NCBI RefSeq assembly: GCF_029338335.1 | Contig: NZ_CP119798.1 | Direction: 5' to 3' (one strand) | DNA: 64,000 nucleotides | DNA from: Halomontanus rarus | GTDB lineage: Archaea > Halobacteriota > Halobacteria > Halobacteriales > Natrialbaceae | Shown: piece after piece, positions 43,206 through 52,070 of the stretch | Layout: every line of letters starts with the position of its first letter | How positions within the stretch are numbered: the stretch's first letter is position 1 | Made by a program: the position numbers and the translations under genes | The notes under the pieces: generated by a model | The model's input: only the letters and a program-made list of their open reading frames with translations | Database searches by the model: none | What the model was told of the DNA's origin: nothing

Positions 43206-44261
43206 TTACCCTGACCGATCGTTTATCGATGGATCCGTTTTAGGAAGTGAGAGGCAAACGATATTCCCTCGAGGTGAATTCTCTTCGAAGGAGAGTGTGC
43301 CTCCCAGTGAATCGACACACCACTTCATCACCCACAGACCGACACCTGAGCCGTGATAGGTGCTAGAAGTCTCAGTTCCTTCGTCAAGTGCATCAATTTC
43401 CATATCCGGGATCGATGGTCCGTTATCGATGACTCGAATCATTCCCATTTCGTTCTCTGTATCTTCATCGATACTCACGGTCACCGTTGGTGTATCGTGA
43501 TTGTTGTGTTCGACTGCGTTTCTGATCGCATGATCGATTGCATAGTTGAGCCCTTTATCAGCAGTGACCCACACATCCGTGGAGTCTTTGATCGATAGAT
43601 CGCACTTAGGATGTTTAGATTGGAGCATCTCAATACGATTTTGGATAACATCATAAAGATTGGTCGGTGAGCGCTGTGTTACGTCAGGATTCGTAATCTG
43701 TTCGATCTCGTTGATCGAATCGCTGAGATTCCCGACTTCGGTTGCAACGTCCAAAATCGTCTCGATCTCTTCCTCAAGGTGATCGTTTTCGATCGCGTTT
43801 TTTAGCCGTTCGGCATACCCGATGAGTATGGACATCTCGTTTCGAAGATTGTGCCGAACGACACGCGTGAGCAGTTGTAGAAGGTGTTCACGCGTCTTGT
43901 ATTCGGTAATATCGTTGATTTCAGCGACGACACGTTTCGTTCCGCCGATGGTCGTCGCTGTGAAGTTGACACTGATCCATCGGAACTCACCGTTCGAACG
44001 TTGGATCTGCCACTTGACGAGTTGTGACTCCCCACCCACTGCAGCCTGAATTCGACGAGTCACCTCTTCTTGAGAGACGTTCGTCGAGGAAGTGGTATAA
44101 TCGCCGACTTCCATGGTCCGAAATTTATCAGCAGAATACCCAGACAGACGTTCTACTCGTTCGTTCACATCGAGTACGTTTCCAGTTGATGGATCATATA
44201 GGATAATACCGATATCCAGATCGTCGAACAGCAATGGTAACCGGGCATCTTGATCCCCCAT
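43206..44261 (-). CDS. PAS-domain histidine kinase, soluble
   Basis: The 351-residue protein has a PAS domain with PAC motif (about 8-125, GIILYDPSTGNVLDVNERVE to VVAEINDITEY). His137 lies in RVVRHNLRNEMSIL, followed by an HATPase domain (IRNAVEHNN, IDNGPSIPDMEI, HGSGVGLWVMKW). The RHNLRNE box defines the second common haloarchaeal kinase class. MGDQDAR at 44261 is preferred to a start five codons earlier. Confidence 0.9.
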   Translation of the reverse strand: MGDQDARLPLLFDDLDIGIILYDPSTGNVLDVNERVERLSGYSADKFRTMEVGDYTTSSTNVSQEEVTRRIQAAVGGESQLVKWQIQRSNGEFRWISVNFTATTIGGTKRVVAEINDITEYKTREHLLQLLTRVVRHNLRNEMSILIGYAERLKNAIENDHLEEEIETILDVATEVGNLSDSINEIEQITNPDVTQRSPTNLYDVIQNRIEMLQSKHPKCDLSIKDSTDVWVTADKGLNYAIDHAIRNAVEHNNHDTPTVTVSIDEDTENEMGMIRVIDNGPSIPDMEIDALDEGTETSSTYHGSGVGLWVMKWCVDSLGGTLSFEENSPRGNIVCLSLPKTDPSINDRSG

Positions 44262-44667
44262 ATTGACTGTGTACAACCAATAACTGATAGCCTCGCAGGA
44301 TGAGGAAGCAATTTCTTATACCTTATTGAAAAATGACCAATATCGATCTAGATTGATTAGTTCTGATAACATATTCGAGAACGGCACTGTGAAACCGAAC
44401 AAGAGTCGTAGTTGGGAAGTAACCTAAGTAGCACTTCTCACAGTTTGGTGAATTGATGATTACTGCGATATGTATACTTCAGAACCACCCCTTTTGGTGA
44501 AATCTGGTGACTCAGGAAACTAATTAGTGAACCAGTGCTTGAGTACTACAGAAGTCCCTACGCCATCGTTCGAATGTTCTCGGTTTAATAGTATGTAGCG
44601 TGATTGATCGGTAGGAAGAGGTTCTCAACTGCGTCCGAAGAAATCGTGTGGCTACAGCCCCGAACCT

Positions 44668-44681
44668 TTCGGAAACGACAG
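44668..44681 (+). promoter_or_regulatory. Origin-recognition-box-like sequence before cdc6
   Basis: TTCGGAAACGACAG, 38 bases before the cdc6 ATG, resembles the GGAAACGA core of archaeal origin recognition boxes and recurs at 40933-40946. One box alone is weak evidence for an origin. The 442-base gap 44277-44718 otherwise has no gene. Confidence 0.35.
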
Positions 44682-44718
44682 TCGTAGATATTTTCATATC
44701 TGAAGGTCACTGTCAAGT

Positions 44719-45771
44719 ATGATTGCGGATTTGATTACGGACTACTCTGTCTTGCAGCCCGACGTTCAACCCGATCGGGAGGTCATCGTCCATCGGGATG
44801 GGGAAATCGACCACCTCATGTCGGTGCTGGCCCCGCTGACTCACGACGTTGCGCCCGGCGGGGCCTTTCTCTACGGCCCACCCGGATCGGGGAAGACTTG
44901 CACCACGCACTGCGTACTCGAGGAGCTAGTCGACGAGACCGACGTCGAAATCGTCTTCATCGATTGTCTCTCCTCGCATGCTCGCCGGTCGGTTCTCAAA
45001 CGCGTACTTGAGGAACTGGGTGCGGCCGCCGAGCTCGAGCACCGGTCGGTCGCGACGGACGACCTCTCAGCGCTGGTCCGCGAGGCAATCGACGGGCCGA
45101 CAGTCCTGGTCCTCGACGAGTGTGACCAACTGGACGATTTCCGGGTACTCCACGAACTGTACGGAATCAAAGACCTAACGCTCGTACTCATTTCGAACGC
45201 GCCATGGAAAGCCTTCGAACCAGAGACCCAACCGCTGAACTCACGGGTCCAGTCACTCCAAGAGATTCCGTTCTCGCGCTATACTGAGACGCAACTCGTC
45301 TCAATTCTCGAGGAACGTTCGCGAGCGGGTGTCGAGTCCGGTGTCGTCTCGGACTCCGATTTGGAGTATATCGTGTCGAAGGTCGACGAACGCGACGCGA
45401 GACAGACGATCTCGTTGCTCTATCACAGCGTTCGGAATCTCTCACTCGGCGGTCGAGCGACGTTGTCGAAGTCTGTGATCGACGCGGCGAAGCCCGATTC
45501 CACGAAGGATATCATCCGCTCGCGGCTCTCGTCGCTTTCGCGCCAACAGCGAGTTGCCCTCGAGTGTCTGGCCGACGTCGGGCCGGGGACTAGCAGTGAG
45601 CTCTACGAGTGCTATCGTGAGCGCGTCGACGAGCCCCGCACCGATCGGACGGTGCGTGGGTGGCTGCCGAAATTTGAAAAATATGGGCTAACCACAATCG
45701 ATGGGCCAGAATACGAGCCAGTGTACGAGGTTCGTGAGGCCGTTCTCAAGGAGTTGAGTGTACCGGAATGA
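44719..45771 (+). CDS. Orc1/Cdc6 replication initiator
   Basis: The 350-residue AAA+ protein has Walker A GPPGSGKT (K59), Walker B VLVLDECDQ (D133, E134), sensor region LVLISNAPW, and a C-terminal winged helix (residues 265-345). It starts like other haloarchaeal Orc/Cdc6 proteins, with a short leader ending in PDREVIVHRDGEIDHL. These proteins bind origin boxes and load the MCM helicase. Its presence, with an ORB-like sequence just upstream, supports a replicon or ex-replicon. Confidence 0.95.
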   Translation: MIADLITDYSVLQPDVQPDREVIVHRDGEIDHLMSVLAPLTHDVAPGGAFLYGPPGSGKTCTTHCVLEELVDETDVEIVFIDCLSSHARRSVLKRVLEELGAAAELEHRSVATDDLSALVREAIDGPTVLVLDECDQLDDFRVLHELYGIKDLTLVLISNAPWKAFEPETQPLNSRVQSLQEIPFSRYTETQLVSILEERSRAGVESGVVSDSDLEYIVSKVDERDARQTISLLYHSVRNLSLGGRATLSKSVIDAAKPDSTKDIIRSRLSSLSRQQRVALECLADVGPGTSSELYECYRERVDEPRTDRTVRGWLPKFEKYGLTTIDGPEYEPVYEVREAVLKELSVPE

Positions 45772-45869
45772 CAGAGACGTGATTAGCTTGATGGTACGCT
45801 AACGGGTTTCTAGATGTCTATTGGCTGTGTACCAATCGAAGCCAGTATGAAGGCTGAAAATAGCCGCGA

Positions 45870-46139
45870 CTATCGTTCTAGCATTCCACCAATATACTGA
45901 TCTTCCCATTCACGGCGGGTTTTGATCTCACGCTCGCCACGCTCTGTGAGTGAGTAGATGTTCGTTCGGCCGTCTTTCTTGCGTTTCTCGACGAGTCCCT
46001 TGTCCACGAGTGTGTCAAGGTTCGTATACAATCGCCTAAAATTGACTTCGTTCTCATAAACTTCCTCGAGTGCATCCTTAATCTCGAGTCCAGATGGGTC
46101 TTCGAGTCCGGTAATAGCGTATAATAAATCCCATTGGAT
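45870..46139 (-). pseudogene. PadR regulator lacking its start
   Basis: The frame reads IIQWDLLYAITGLEDPSG, then LEIKDALEEVYENEVNFRRL and REWEDQYIGGMLER. It is very close to the intact PadR at 57803-58090, including the 3' flank, but no start codon is in frame and a TGA lies just upstream. It ends at the same breakpoint as the next gene. Confidence 0.65.
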
Positions 46140-46141
46140 TA

Positions 46142-46711
46142 TACCGGGATCAGCTCATCGAATTCGACGAGGAAACCGCCATAGAGTTCGGCTGGGCGTA
46201 CGAACCACCGACTCACGAATCAATTGCACCGATTGAATCGAACACAGCTAATCGACTACGGCCAATCGTTCCTGGGCGATTGCTCGGCGGCATTTCGCTC
46301 GCAAACGCACGACGTCATCCCGGTGCGTGGTTTATCGGGGTTTCCCTTCTTCTCATTGCAACCCTCTTTGCGACTGGCCAAGTCTGGGATATCGTTCTCG
46401 TGTTCACCATTAGTAGCCTCATCACTCCACTCCTGTTACTCACGATCGATTACTGGCTGCGGTACGGCGGCGTCGAATATCGAATTGCTGGCGACGCTAT
46501 CGTCGCCTACGATCGATTGTTCCGGACACGGCTGTGGCGTATCGAGCCCTGGGACGAAACTGGATTGCGTGTCGAACGCGATCGAGTCGATAGATGGCTT
46601 GACATATCGACAGTGGTGATTGAGTACTCTGATCAAGAGTTACGGCTTCCCCGCTTACGAGATGTTGAACCGGTTCTCAATGTGTTCGATCGTCGTGTAG
46701 TAAGGGCATAG
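46142..46711 (+). pseudogene. PH-like membrane protein truncated at its start
   Basis: The open frame begins RDQLIEFDEETAIEFGWAYE with no start codon and continues to two membrane segments (GVSLLLIATLFATGQVWDIV, ISSLITPLLLLTIDYWL). A bacterial-PH-like domain follows (YRIAGDAIVAYDRLF to VVIEYSDQELRLPRLRDVEP). Both this gene and the PadR gene on the other strand lose their 5' ends at about 46140, a rearrangement junction. A TTG at 46280 might still allow a short product. Confidence 0.55.
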
Positions 46712-46773
46712 AACCGTGTCTTCGTTCGTTATTTCATCCTGAAGTCTGAATCGCATTTGAATTACTGTCGACT

Positions 46774-46915
46774 ATGGGGCTCGAAACTGAAAATTTAGGA
46801 AAGCAGTATGACGGTGAAACGTGGGGTATCCGTGATGTTTCCCTCGAATTTGATGACGGAATATACTGATTGCTTGATCCGAACGGGGCCGGGAAATCAA
46901 CTTATTGGATCTGAT
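46774..46915 (+). pseudogene. ABC transporter ATPase remnant
   Basis: ATG 46774 reads MGLETENLGKQYDGETWGIR, then DVSLEFDDGIY and a TGA where glycine is expected. After the stop it continues LLDPNGAGKST, a damaged Walker A region, and stops again. The permease part is not recognisable. With the PH-like gene just upstream it probably formed an operon that decayed. Confidence 0.6.
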
Positions 46916-47440
46916 GAATCGCCATACTGCGTCGGGTTGTTGTATCTCATTCTCTTCCTGACCCTACTCAATTGGTTCGTCCTCTGCTCGATTCCTCGAG
47001 GTTGCAGTCACGACCGTTCTTGGATGACGCCTCGAGCGACGTGCTCGCCCACGGCAAGTCGCCGCAGCCTAGTGATTCTCCAGAGCCAATTATACTAGGC
47101 CCACTACAAAATCGCATCGGCTACGTCGGTCTGTGGGCCTGCAACAGAACAGTGCAAGAAACTCGTGCGGCGCTGTATCCTTCTCGGCTCGGCCTTCGGC
47201 GCTCGCTGAGGAAGGGAGGCTTAACGCCTTGAGCCAGCTAAACGGGACGACCGAGCTCGGCGGTCTTGAACGTCGAACAGAGCTTCAATATTGATACTGG
47301 TGAGACGGAAACGGTGGCTGTCACCGTCACGACTCTGAAGATGCTCTTTCACGCTGGGCGACGCCCTAAGACACCGACAGACAAGCGCCCAGTGTTTCCA
47401 AGCGCCATAGGTTTATGGGCTCACACGCTTCGTAGAAGCC
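46916..47440. other. 525-base gap with coding debris
   Basis: Plus-strand scraps such as FNIDTGETETVAVTV near 47285 resemble the end of an exported protein, but no intact gene is present. A TTTATGG near 47411 is well placed as TATA box for the large kinase. Confidence 0.4.
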
Positions 47441-50400
47441 ATGGGATCTCACGGGTCGACTTCGGACGTCACGCGGGAGGACGTTCGAGGTCTTTTTTCA
47501 CGGCAAGATCGGCCGTGTACACCGATCTCTGCCGCTGAAGCGGCTAACAAATTAGAGCGTCCGCAAAAGTCCGTAACGGAAACGTTGACAGAGTTAGTCG
47601 AACTCGGTGAATTACAGTTCAAACACGTCGACGGTACGACTCGAGTCTGGTGGCGACCCGGTGATGAAACAGCCATCGATCAAGGGGACGGTTGTACGGC
47701 GTTCGCCGCCTTCATCGATGCCGTCGAAGACTATGCCATCTTCATGCTCGACTCAGATGGCAATGTCGCCAGTTGGAACGAGGGAGCACAACGAACCAAA
47801 GGCTACGAGGAAGACGAAATCGTCGGCGAACACGTCTCCACGTTCTATCGCGAGGCCGACATCGACGAGGGAGTCCCGAAAGAGAATCTCGAAACCGCGG
47901 CAGAACAGGGCCGTGTCGAAGTCGAAGGCTGGAGGGTCCGCAAGGACGGCGATCAGTTCTGGGCGAACGTCACCATCACTGCTATCCGCGATGACGATGG
48001 GACGTTGCAAGGATTTACCAAGGTCACTCGGGATATGACCGAACGCCGCGAGTACGAACAACGGCTCCAACGAGAACGAGACCTTACCGAACAGATCCTC
48101 GAGACCGTCCCGGTCAGCCTCTTCGTAAGCACAGCCGACGGCGAAATCACTCGCGCGAACCAGCGAGTATTGGACCGTCTCGACATCGAGGATGCGGACC
48201 TCGAAGACTACAGCCTCGAATCCTGGGAGATCTACGACGCGGAAGGAGAGGCGATTCCAATCGACAAGTGGCCGTGGACACAGGTTCTCGACACTGGAGA
48301 ACCCGTGTACGATTACCAGTGTCAAGTCGAACTCCCGGGTCTGGGTCGCCGATGGCTTTCACTCGATGCCGCTCCACTCGAGGATGGTACGGACGAGGAG
48401 GAACAGATCGTGTTCTCTGTCGACGATATCACAGAGCAGAAAGAACGCGAGCAGCAACTCCGTCGCGAGCACGACCAGACCCAGAAGCTATTGCGAACGG
48501 CACCGATCGCGATCGCCGTTCAAGACGCCGAGGGCGAGACGGTGATGGCAAATCAACGAGCCCAGAACGCGCTTGGCCTCTCTGAACAGGAGTTCATCGA
48601 AGAACCAGAGAACGCCGATGAATGGGATTTGTACGACACGAATGGAAACCCGATCTCCCCGGATGAAACGCCGGCAGCCCGTGTCTTAGCGACTGGGGAA
48701 CCAGTAGTCGACGAAGAGTTGATTTTCGATCCGCCAAGTGGTGACCGGATGCAGTTTACTCTGAATGCGTCTCCCGTCTTCGCTCCTGATGGATCTATCG
48801 AGCGAGTCATCACAGCAGGTGAAGACATAACTGAATTGAAAAAGCGGGAACAACAGCTGAAAGAGAGAAAAACTGAACTCGAGACGGAGTTGAGCGAGAT
48901 TCTCGGGCGAATCTCCGACGCGTTCTACGCGCTCGACGACGAGTGGCGGTTCACTCACCTCAATGACCAGGCTGCCGAACCCATGCAGCAGACGAAAGAG
49001 GAGGTACTTGGTCAGACGGTTTGGGATATCATCCCCGATGCGTCGGAGGACCGATACCGAGAGAAGTATCAGCTAGCGATGGAGACACAGGAACCGGTCA
49101 GCTTTGAGCTGTACGAGGAGGACTTCGACGCCTGGTTCGAATACAATCTCTACCCCTCCGATACGGGACTGTCGATCTACTTTCGAGACGTTACCGAACG
49201 AATGGAACACGAGCGAGAACTGACGAAGTACGAAACGATTGTCGAGACGGTCAACGACGGAATCTACGTGAAAGACGAACACGGACGATTCACGATGGTT
49301 AACGAGGCGTACGCGGAGCTAACCGGATACGATCGTAGCGAACTGATCGGAGAACACGCCTCTCTGGTCGTCGACGAGGCCACGATCGAACGATCGAGAG
49401 AGATGCTGACGACGGTCGACGGCACTGCTGAAAACTCGGCCCTAGAAGCAGAGATCCGGAGGGAGGACGGTGATAGCGTCCCCGTCGAAGGAACCTTCGC
49501 AACGTTCCAGACCGACGACGGTGTGCCGCAGGAAGTCGGTGTCGTGCGAGACATCACCGAACGCAAGATGCGCGAACGGGTGCTCCGTGAGCGTGAGCAA
49601 CGGCTCCAACGGTACAAAGAGTACACCGATGATATTCTGAACGCTATCGACGACATCTTTTATCTTCTCGACACGAACGGCGATCTCCAGCGATGGAACG
49701 GCAGTATCGGTGGTGTGACGGGATATTCGAATGCGGAGATCGAATCGATGAACGCCCTCGAATTCTTCGTTGAGACCGACCGGGAGACAATTGCAAATGC
49801 TATCGCTGAAGGGTTCGAAACCGGTGATGCACGGGTAGAAGCAGCGATCCTTACTAAAGAGGGAGAGCACGTTCCCTACGAGTTCGTCGCCTCGACGCTC
49901 GAAGATCCCGACGGGAACGTGGTTCTTGCAGGAATTGGACGCGACATCACTGACCGGCGAGAGTACGAACGGAGACTCGAGGAGTCTAACGAACGGTTAG
50001 AGCAGTTCGCCTACGCTGCCTCACACGATCTGCAAGAGCCGTTGCGGATGATCACGAGCTATCTCCAACTCCTCGAAAACCGGTACACTGATGACCTCGA
50101 CGAGGATGCAGAGGACTTCATCGAGTTCGCGGTCGGTGGCGCGGAGCGGATGCGAGAGATGATCGAGGGCTTGCTGCAGTACTCGCGAGTCGAAACACGT
50201 GGAGATCCATTCACCTCAGTTGACTTGGGAGAGGTCCTCTCCAATGTTCGTGATGACCTTCAGGTGAAGATCGAAGAAAGCAATGCACAGATCACTGCCG
50301 AGGAACTGCCTCGCGTACAGGGGGATCGTGGGCAGCTGCGGCAAGTGTTTCAGAACCTGGTGGATAACGCTATCGAGTATAGTGGTGATGAACCCCCTCA

Positions 50401-50686
50401 AATCCAGATCTCCGTCAGACGAAGTGTGCGGAATAATGGTCCCTGGGAAATCTCCGTAGAGGATGAGGGTATTGGTATCGACCCGGACGACGCTGACCGC
50501 ATCTTCGAAGTGTTCCAGAGCCTCCACAGTCAAGGTGAACACAGCGGAACCGGTATCGGGCTTGCACTCTGCCAACGGATCGTTGAGCGTCACGGGGGCG
50601 AAATCTGGGTCGATTCGAAGCCTAATGAAGGAGCCACGTTCTCGTTTACTCTTCCAACAGCGAACAAACTCGATGAACAGGAATAA
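47441..50686 (+). CDS. Six-PAS histidine kinase with N-terminal winged helix
   Basis: The 1081-residue protein begins with a winged-helix-like domain (8-70: ISAAEAANKLERPQKSVTET to TRVWWRP). About six PAS/PAC units follow (roughly 85-205, 214-335, 345-462, 478-600, 605-725, 742-850). The HisKA helix has His862 (YAASHDLQEPLRM), and the HATPase has FQNLVDNAIEYS, DEGIGIDPDDADRIFE and GTGIGLALCQRI. There is no membrane segment. It should integrate several cytoplasmic cues. It is paralogous with the kinase at 52071, mostly in the last 230 residues. A TATA-like sequence about 30 bases upstream supports ATG 47441. Confidence 0.9.
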   Translation: MGSHGSTSDVTREDVRGLFSRQDRPCTPISAAEAANKLERPQKSVTETLTELVELGELQFKHVDGTTRVWWRPGDETAIDQGDGCTAFAAFIDAVEDYAIFMLDSDGNVASWNEGAQRTKGYEEDEIVGEHVSTFYREADIDEGVPKENLETAAEQGRVEVEGWRVRKDGDQFWANVTITAIRDDDGTLQGFTKVTRDMTERREYEQRLQRERDLTEQILETVPVSLFVSTADGEITRANQRVLDRLDIEDADLEDYSLESWEIYDAEGEAIPIDKWPWTQVLDTGEPVYDYQCQVELPGLGRRWLSLDAAPLEDGTDEEEQIVFSVDDITEQKEREQQLRREHDQTQKLLRTAPIAIAVQDAEGETVMANQRAQNALGLSEQEFIEEPENADEWDLYDTNGNPISPDETPAARVLATGEPVVDEELIFDPPSGDRMQFTLNASPVFAPDGSIERVITAGEDITELKKREQQLKERKTELETELSEILGRISDAFYALDDEWRFTHLNDQAAEPMQQTKEEVLGQTVWDIIPDASEDRYREKYQLAMETQEPVSFELYEEDFDAWFEYNLYPSDTGLSIYFRDVTERMEHERELTKYETIVETVNDGIYVKDEHGRFTMVNEAYAELTGYDRSELIGEHASLVVDEATIERSREMLTTVDGTAENSALEAEIRREDGDSVPVEGTFATFQTDDGVPQEVGVVRDITERKMRERVLREREQRLQRYKEYTDDILNAIDDIFYLLDTNGDLQRWNGSIGGVTGYSNAEIESMNALEFFVETDRETIANAIAEGFETGDARVEAAILTKEGEHVPYEFVASTLEDPDGNVVLAGIGRDITDRREYERRLEESNERLEQFAYAASHDLQEPLRMITSYLQLLENRYTDDLDEDAEDFIEFAVGGAERMREMIEGLLQYSRVETRGDPFTSVDLGEVLSNVRDDLQVKIEESNAQITAEELPRVQGDRGQLRQVFQNLVDNAIEYSGDEPPQIQISVRRSVRNNGPWEISVEDEGIGIDPDDADRIFEVFQSLHSQGEHSGTGIGLALCQRIVERHGGEIWVDSKPNEGATFSFTLPTANKLDEQE

Positions 50687-50706
50687 ACCTCACTCTCTGT
50701 CAAGAG

Positions 50707-50739
50707 GGCTTTGTTAAACCCTCTTCACGTCTCCCGGTC
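50707..50739 (+). repeat. Transposon-end-like sequence, second copy of 26780
   Basis: GGCTTTGTTAAACCC with TCTTCACGTCTCCCGGTC matches 26780-26813. It starts 20 bases after the large-kinase stop. Confidence 0.45.
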
Positions 50740-50907
50740 GTTCGGTCGTCCCCCTTTCTCGCAAAATCGATACAATCGACCCAATTATCCTGAAGCAGGG
50801 GGTCCACCTTCGATATTAATTAAGGAACTAGCGTCAGACGATAATTGCTGGCCGAAAGTATTAGATATCAGCAACACTCTATTTATCAGAACAGGAGTTG
50901 ATAAACT

Positions 50908-51264
50908 GTGAAACTTAGACGGCCAACCGACTTCCTCATCTTGGAAGCGCTCGAAGATACAGGCCGAAACGTCGCTACAAACCTTGCATCGCACACTGGC
51001 AAAAACCGGACGAACATCAATACTCGGCTCCCAGTGTTGGAAGACTATGGACTGGTCGTCAAGATCGGTCCGGCCGAGCGGTCCGGGCTCTACGAAATCA
51101 CGCCACTCGGTAAAGCCGCACTCGTCTACCAAGATCAGTACGACGAGGTAGACGACTTCGGAGCACTCATCGAAGGGCCTGGAACGACAACAACGATCGG
51201 CTCGGTAGATTCGCAAACCAGTTTCGCTCGTGGAGCGAACGATGACAGTACCGACGAGAACTAA
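50908..51264 (+). CDS. PhiH1-repressor-like winged-helix protein
   Basis: The 118-residue protein has a winged helix at about 5-75 (FLILEALEDTGRNVATNLAS, NRTNINTRLPVLEDYGLVVK, GLYEITPLGKAAL) like the repressor-type proteins of haloarchaeal viruses and plasmids. The C-terminal part is acidic and probably flexible. GTG 50908 follows CTATTTATC by about 25 bases and is taken as a leaderless start. Confidence 0.8.
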   Translation: MKLRRPTDFLILEALEDTGRNVATNLASHTGKNRTNINTRLPVLEDYGLVVKIGPAERSGLYEITPLGKAALVYQDQYDEVDDFGALIEGPGTTTTIGSVDSQTSFARGANDDSTDEN

Positions 51265-51400
51265 TTTTCACGTACTGCTTTTGGAGGGTGCGGTTCGGAT
51301 GATCGTGCTCTAATTCCGTGAATCCGTCTACTCGGTGCGTATCCAGCAGTATTCGCCGTTACAAGTCGAGTTTAGTTCAAATGTCTCATAATACCGTTGT

Positions 51401-51448
51401 CCGTGGGATCAGTAAGGGGGCCTCTGACATGGTGATTCCCTCCCACGG
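51401..51448. repeat. Hairpin CCGTGGGA/TCCCACGG
   Basis: An 8-bp perfect stem with a 32-base loop, 140 bases after the repressor-like gene. Its GTGGG/CCCAC arms recall the other hairpins at 26192, 39763, 40301 and 55182. It could be a terminator or an element end. Confidence 0.35.
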
Positions 51449-51521
51449 GCGTCTATCCGTTAGTTGCTAACTGTCATAAACGCTTGTAAATCAGAAAACT
51501 GTTCATTGTTTGGGTAGGATG

Positions 51522-51805
51522 CTATTCGTCATCTTTTCGCGTGACCGTGACTGACGTCGAGACGTCGTAGGAAACTGCTCGAGTACTGAGCGTCTCAGCG
51601 ATCTCGCGACGTTGCTTCCGAGTGAGGTCGTCGCGCTCGAGGACGCGGCGAGCTGCGTGAACCAGTTGGTCGACGTCTTCGCACGCAACCGCGTCGATCG
51701 GTTACAGTCGGAGAGGTTGGCGGCCTTCTAGATCGCATCGCAGCGCCATTCGTTTCCGTCGTCTGTTCGGATTCGAACTGAGCCGGGTATCTGATTGCAA
51801 GCCAT
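51522..51805 (-). pseudogene. Broken DUF7692-like small protein gene
   Basis: The minus strand reads MACNQIPGSVRIRTDDGNEW then RCDAI, a TAG stop, and KAANLSDCNRS. After a frameshift it continues DAVACEDVDQLVHAARRVLE and RDDLTRKQRREIAETLSTRA to a TAG stop. The reassembled protein fits the DUF7692 pattern seen in haloarchaea. One nonsense and one frameshift mutation are visible. Confidence 0.55.
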
Positions 51806-52070
51806 GTTCGTGAACACGAGCCGGAAATCCTCGAATTCTCCGGTTACTCGAGCGGTGTTCAGTTATAAAGAGGGTGTCCGGACGGGTGCCGATCGGGGCA
51901 ATCGTCCCGCCCATGCCCATCGCGACGACTAGAATATGAACACGACTGATTCGCGCTCGTGTTCATATTCGTGAAACCGATTCTCGAGACGTGAAACCCC
52001 CCATTCCGGGGGAAGGAATACAGGATATCGGTGCCACAATCCCTAACTGGTCTACGAATGAGTTCACTGA

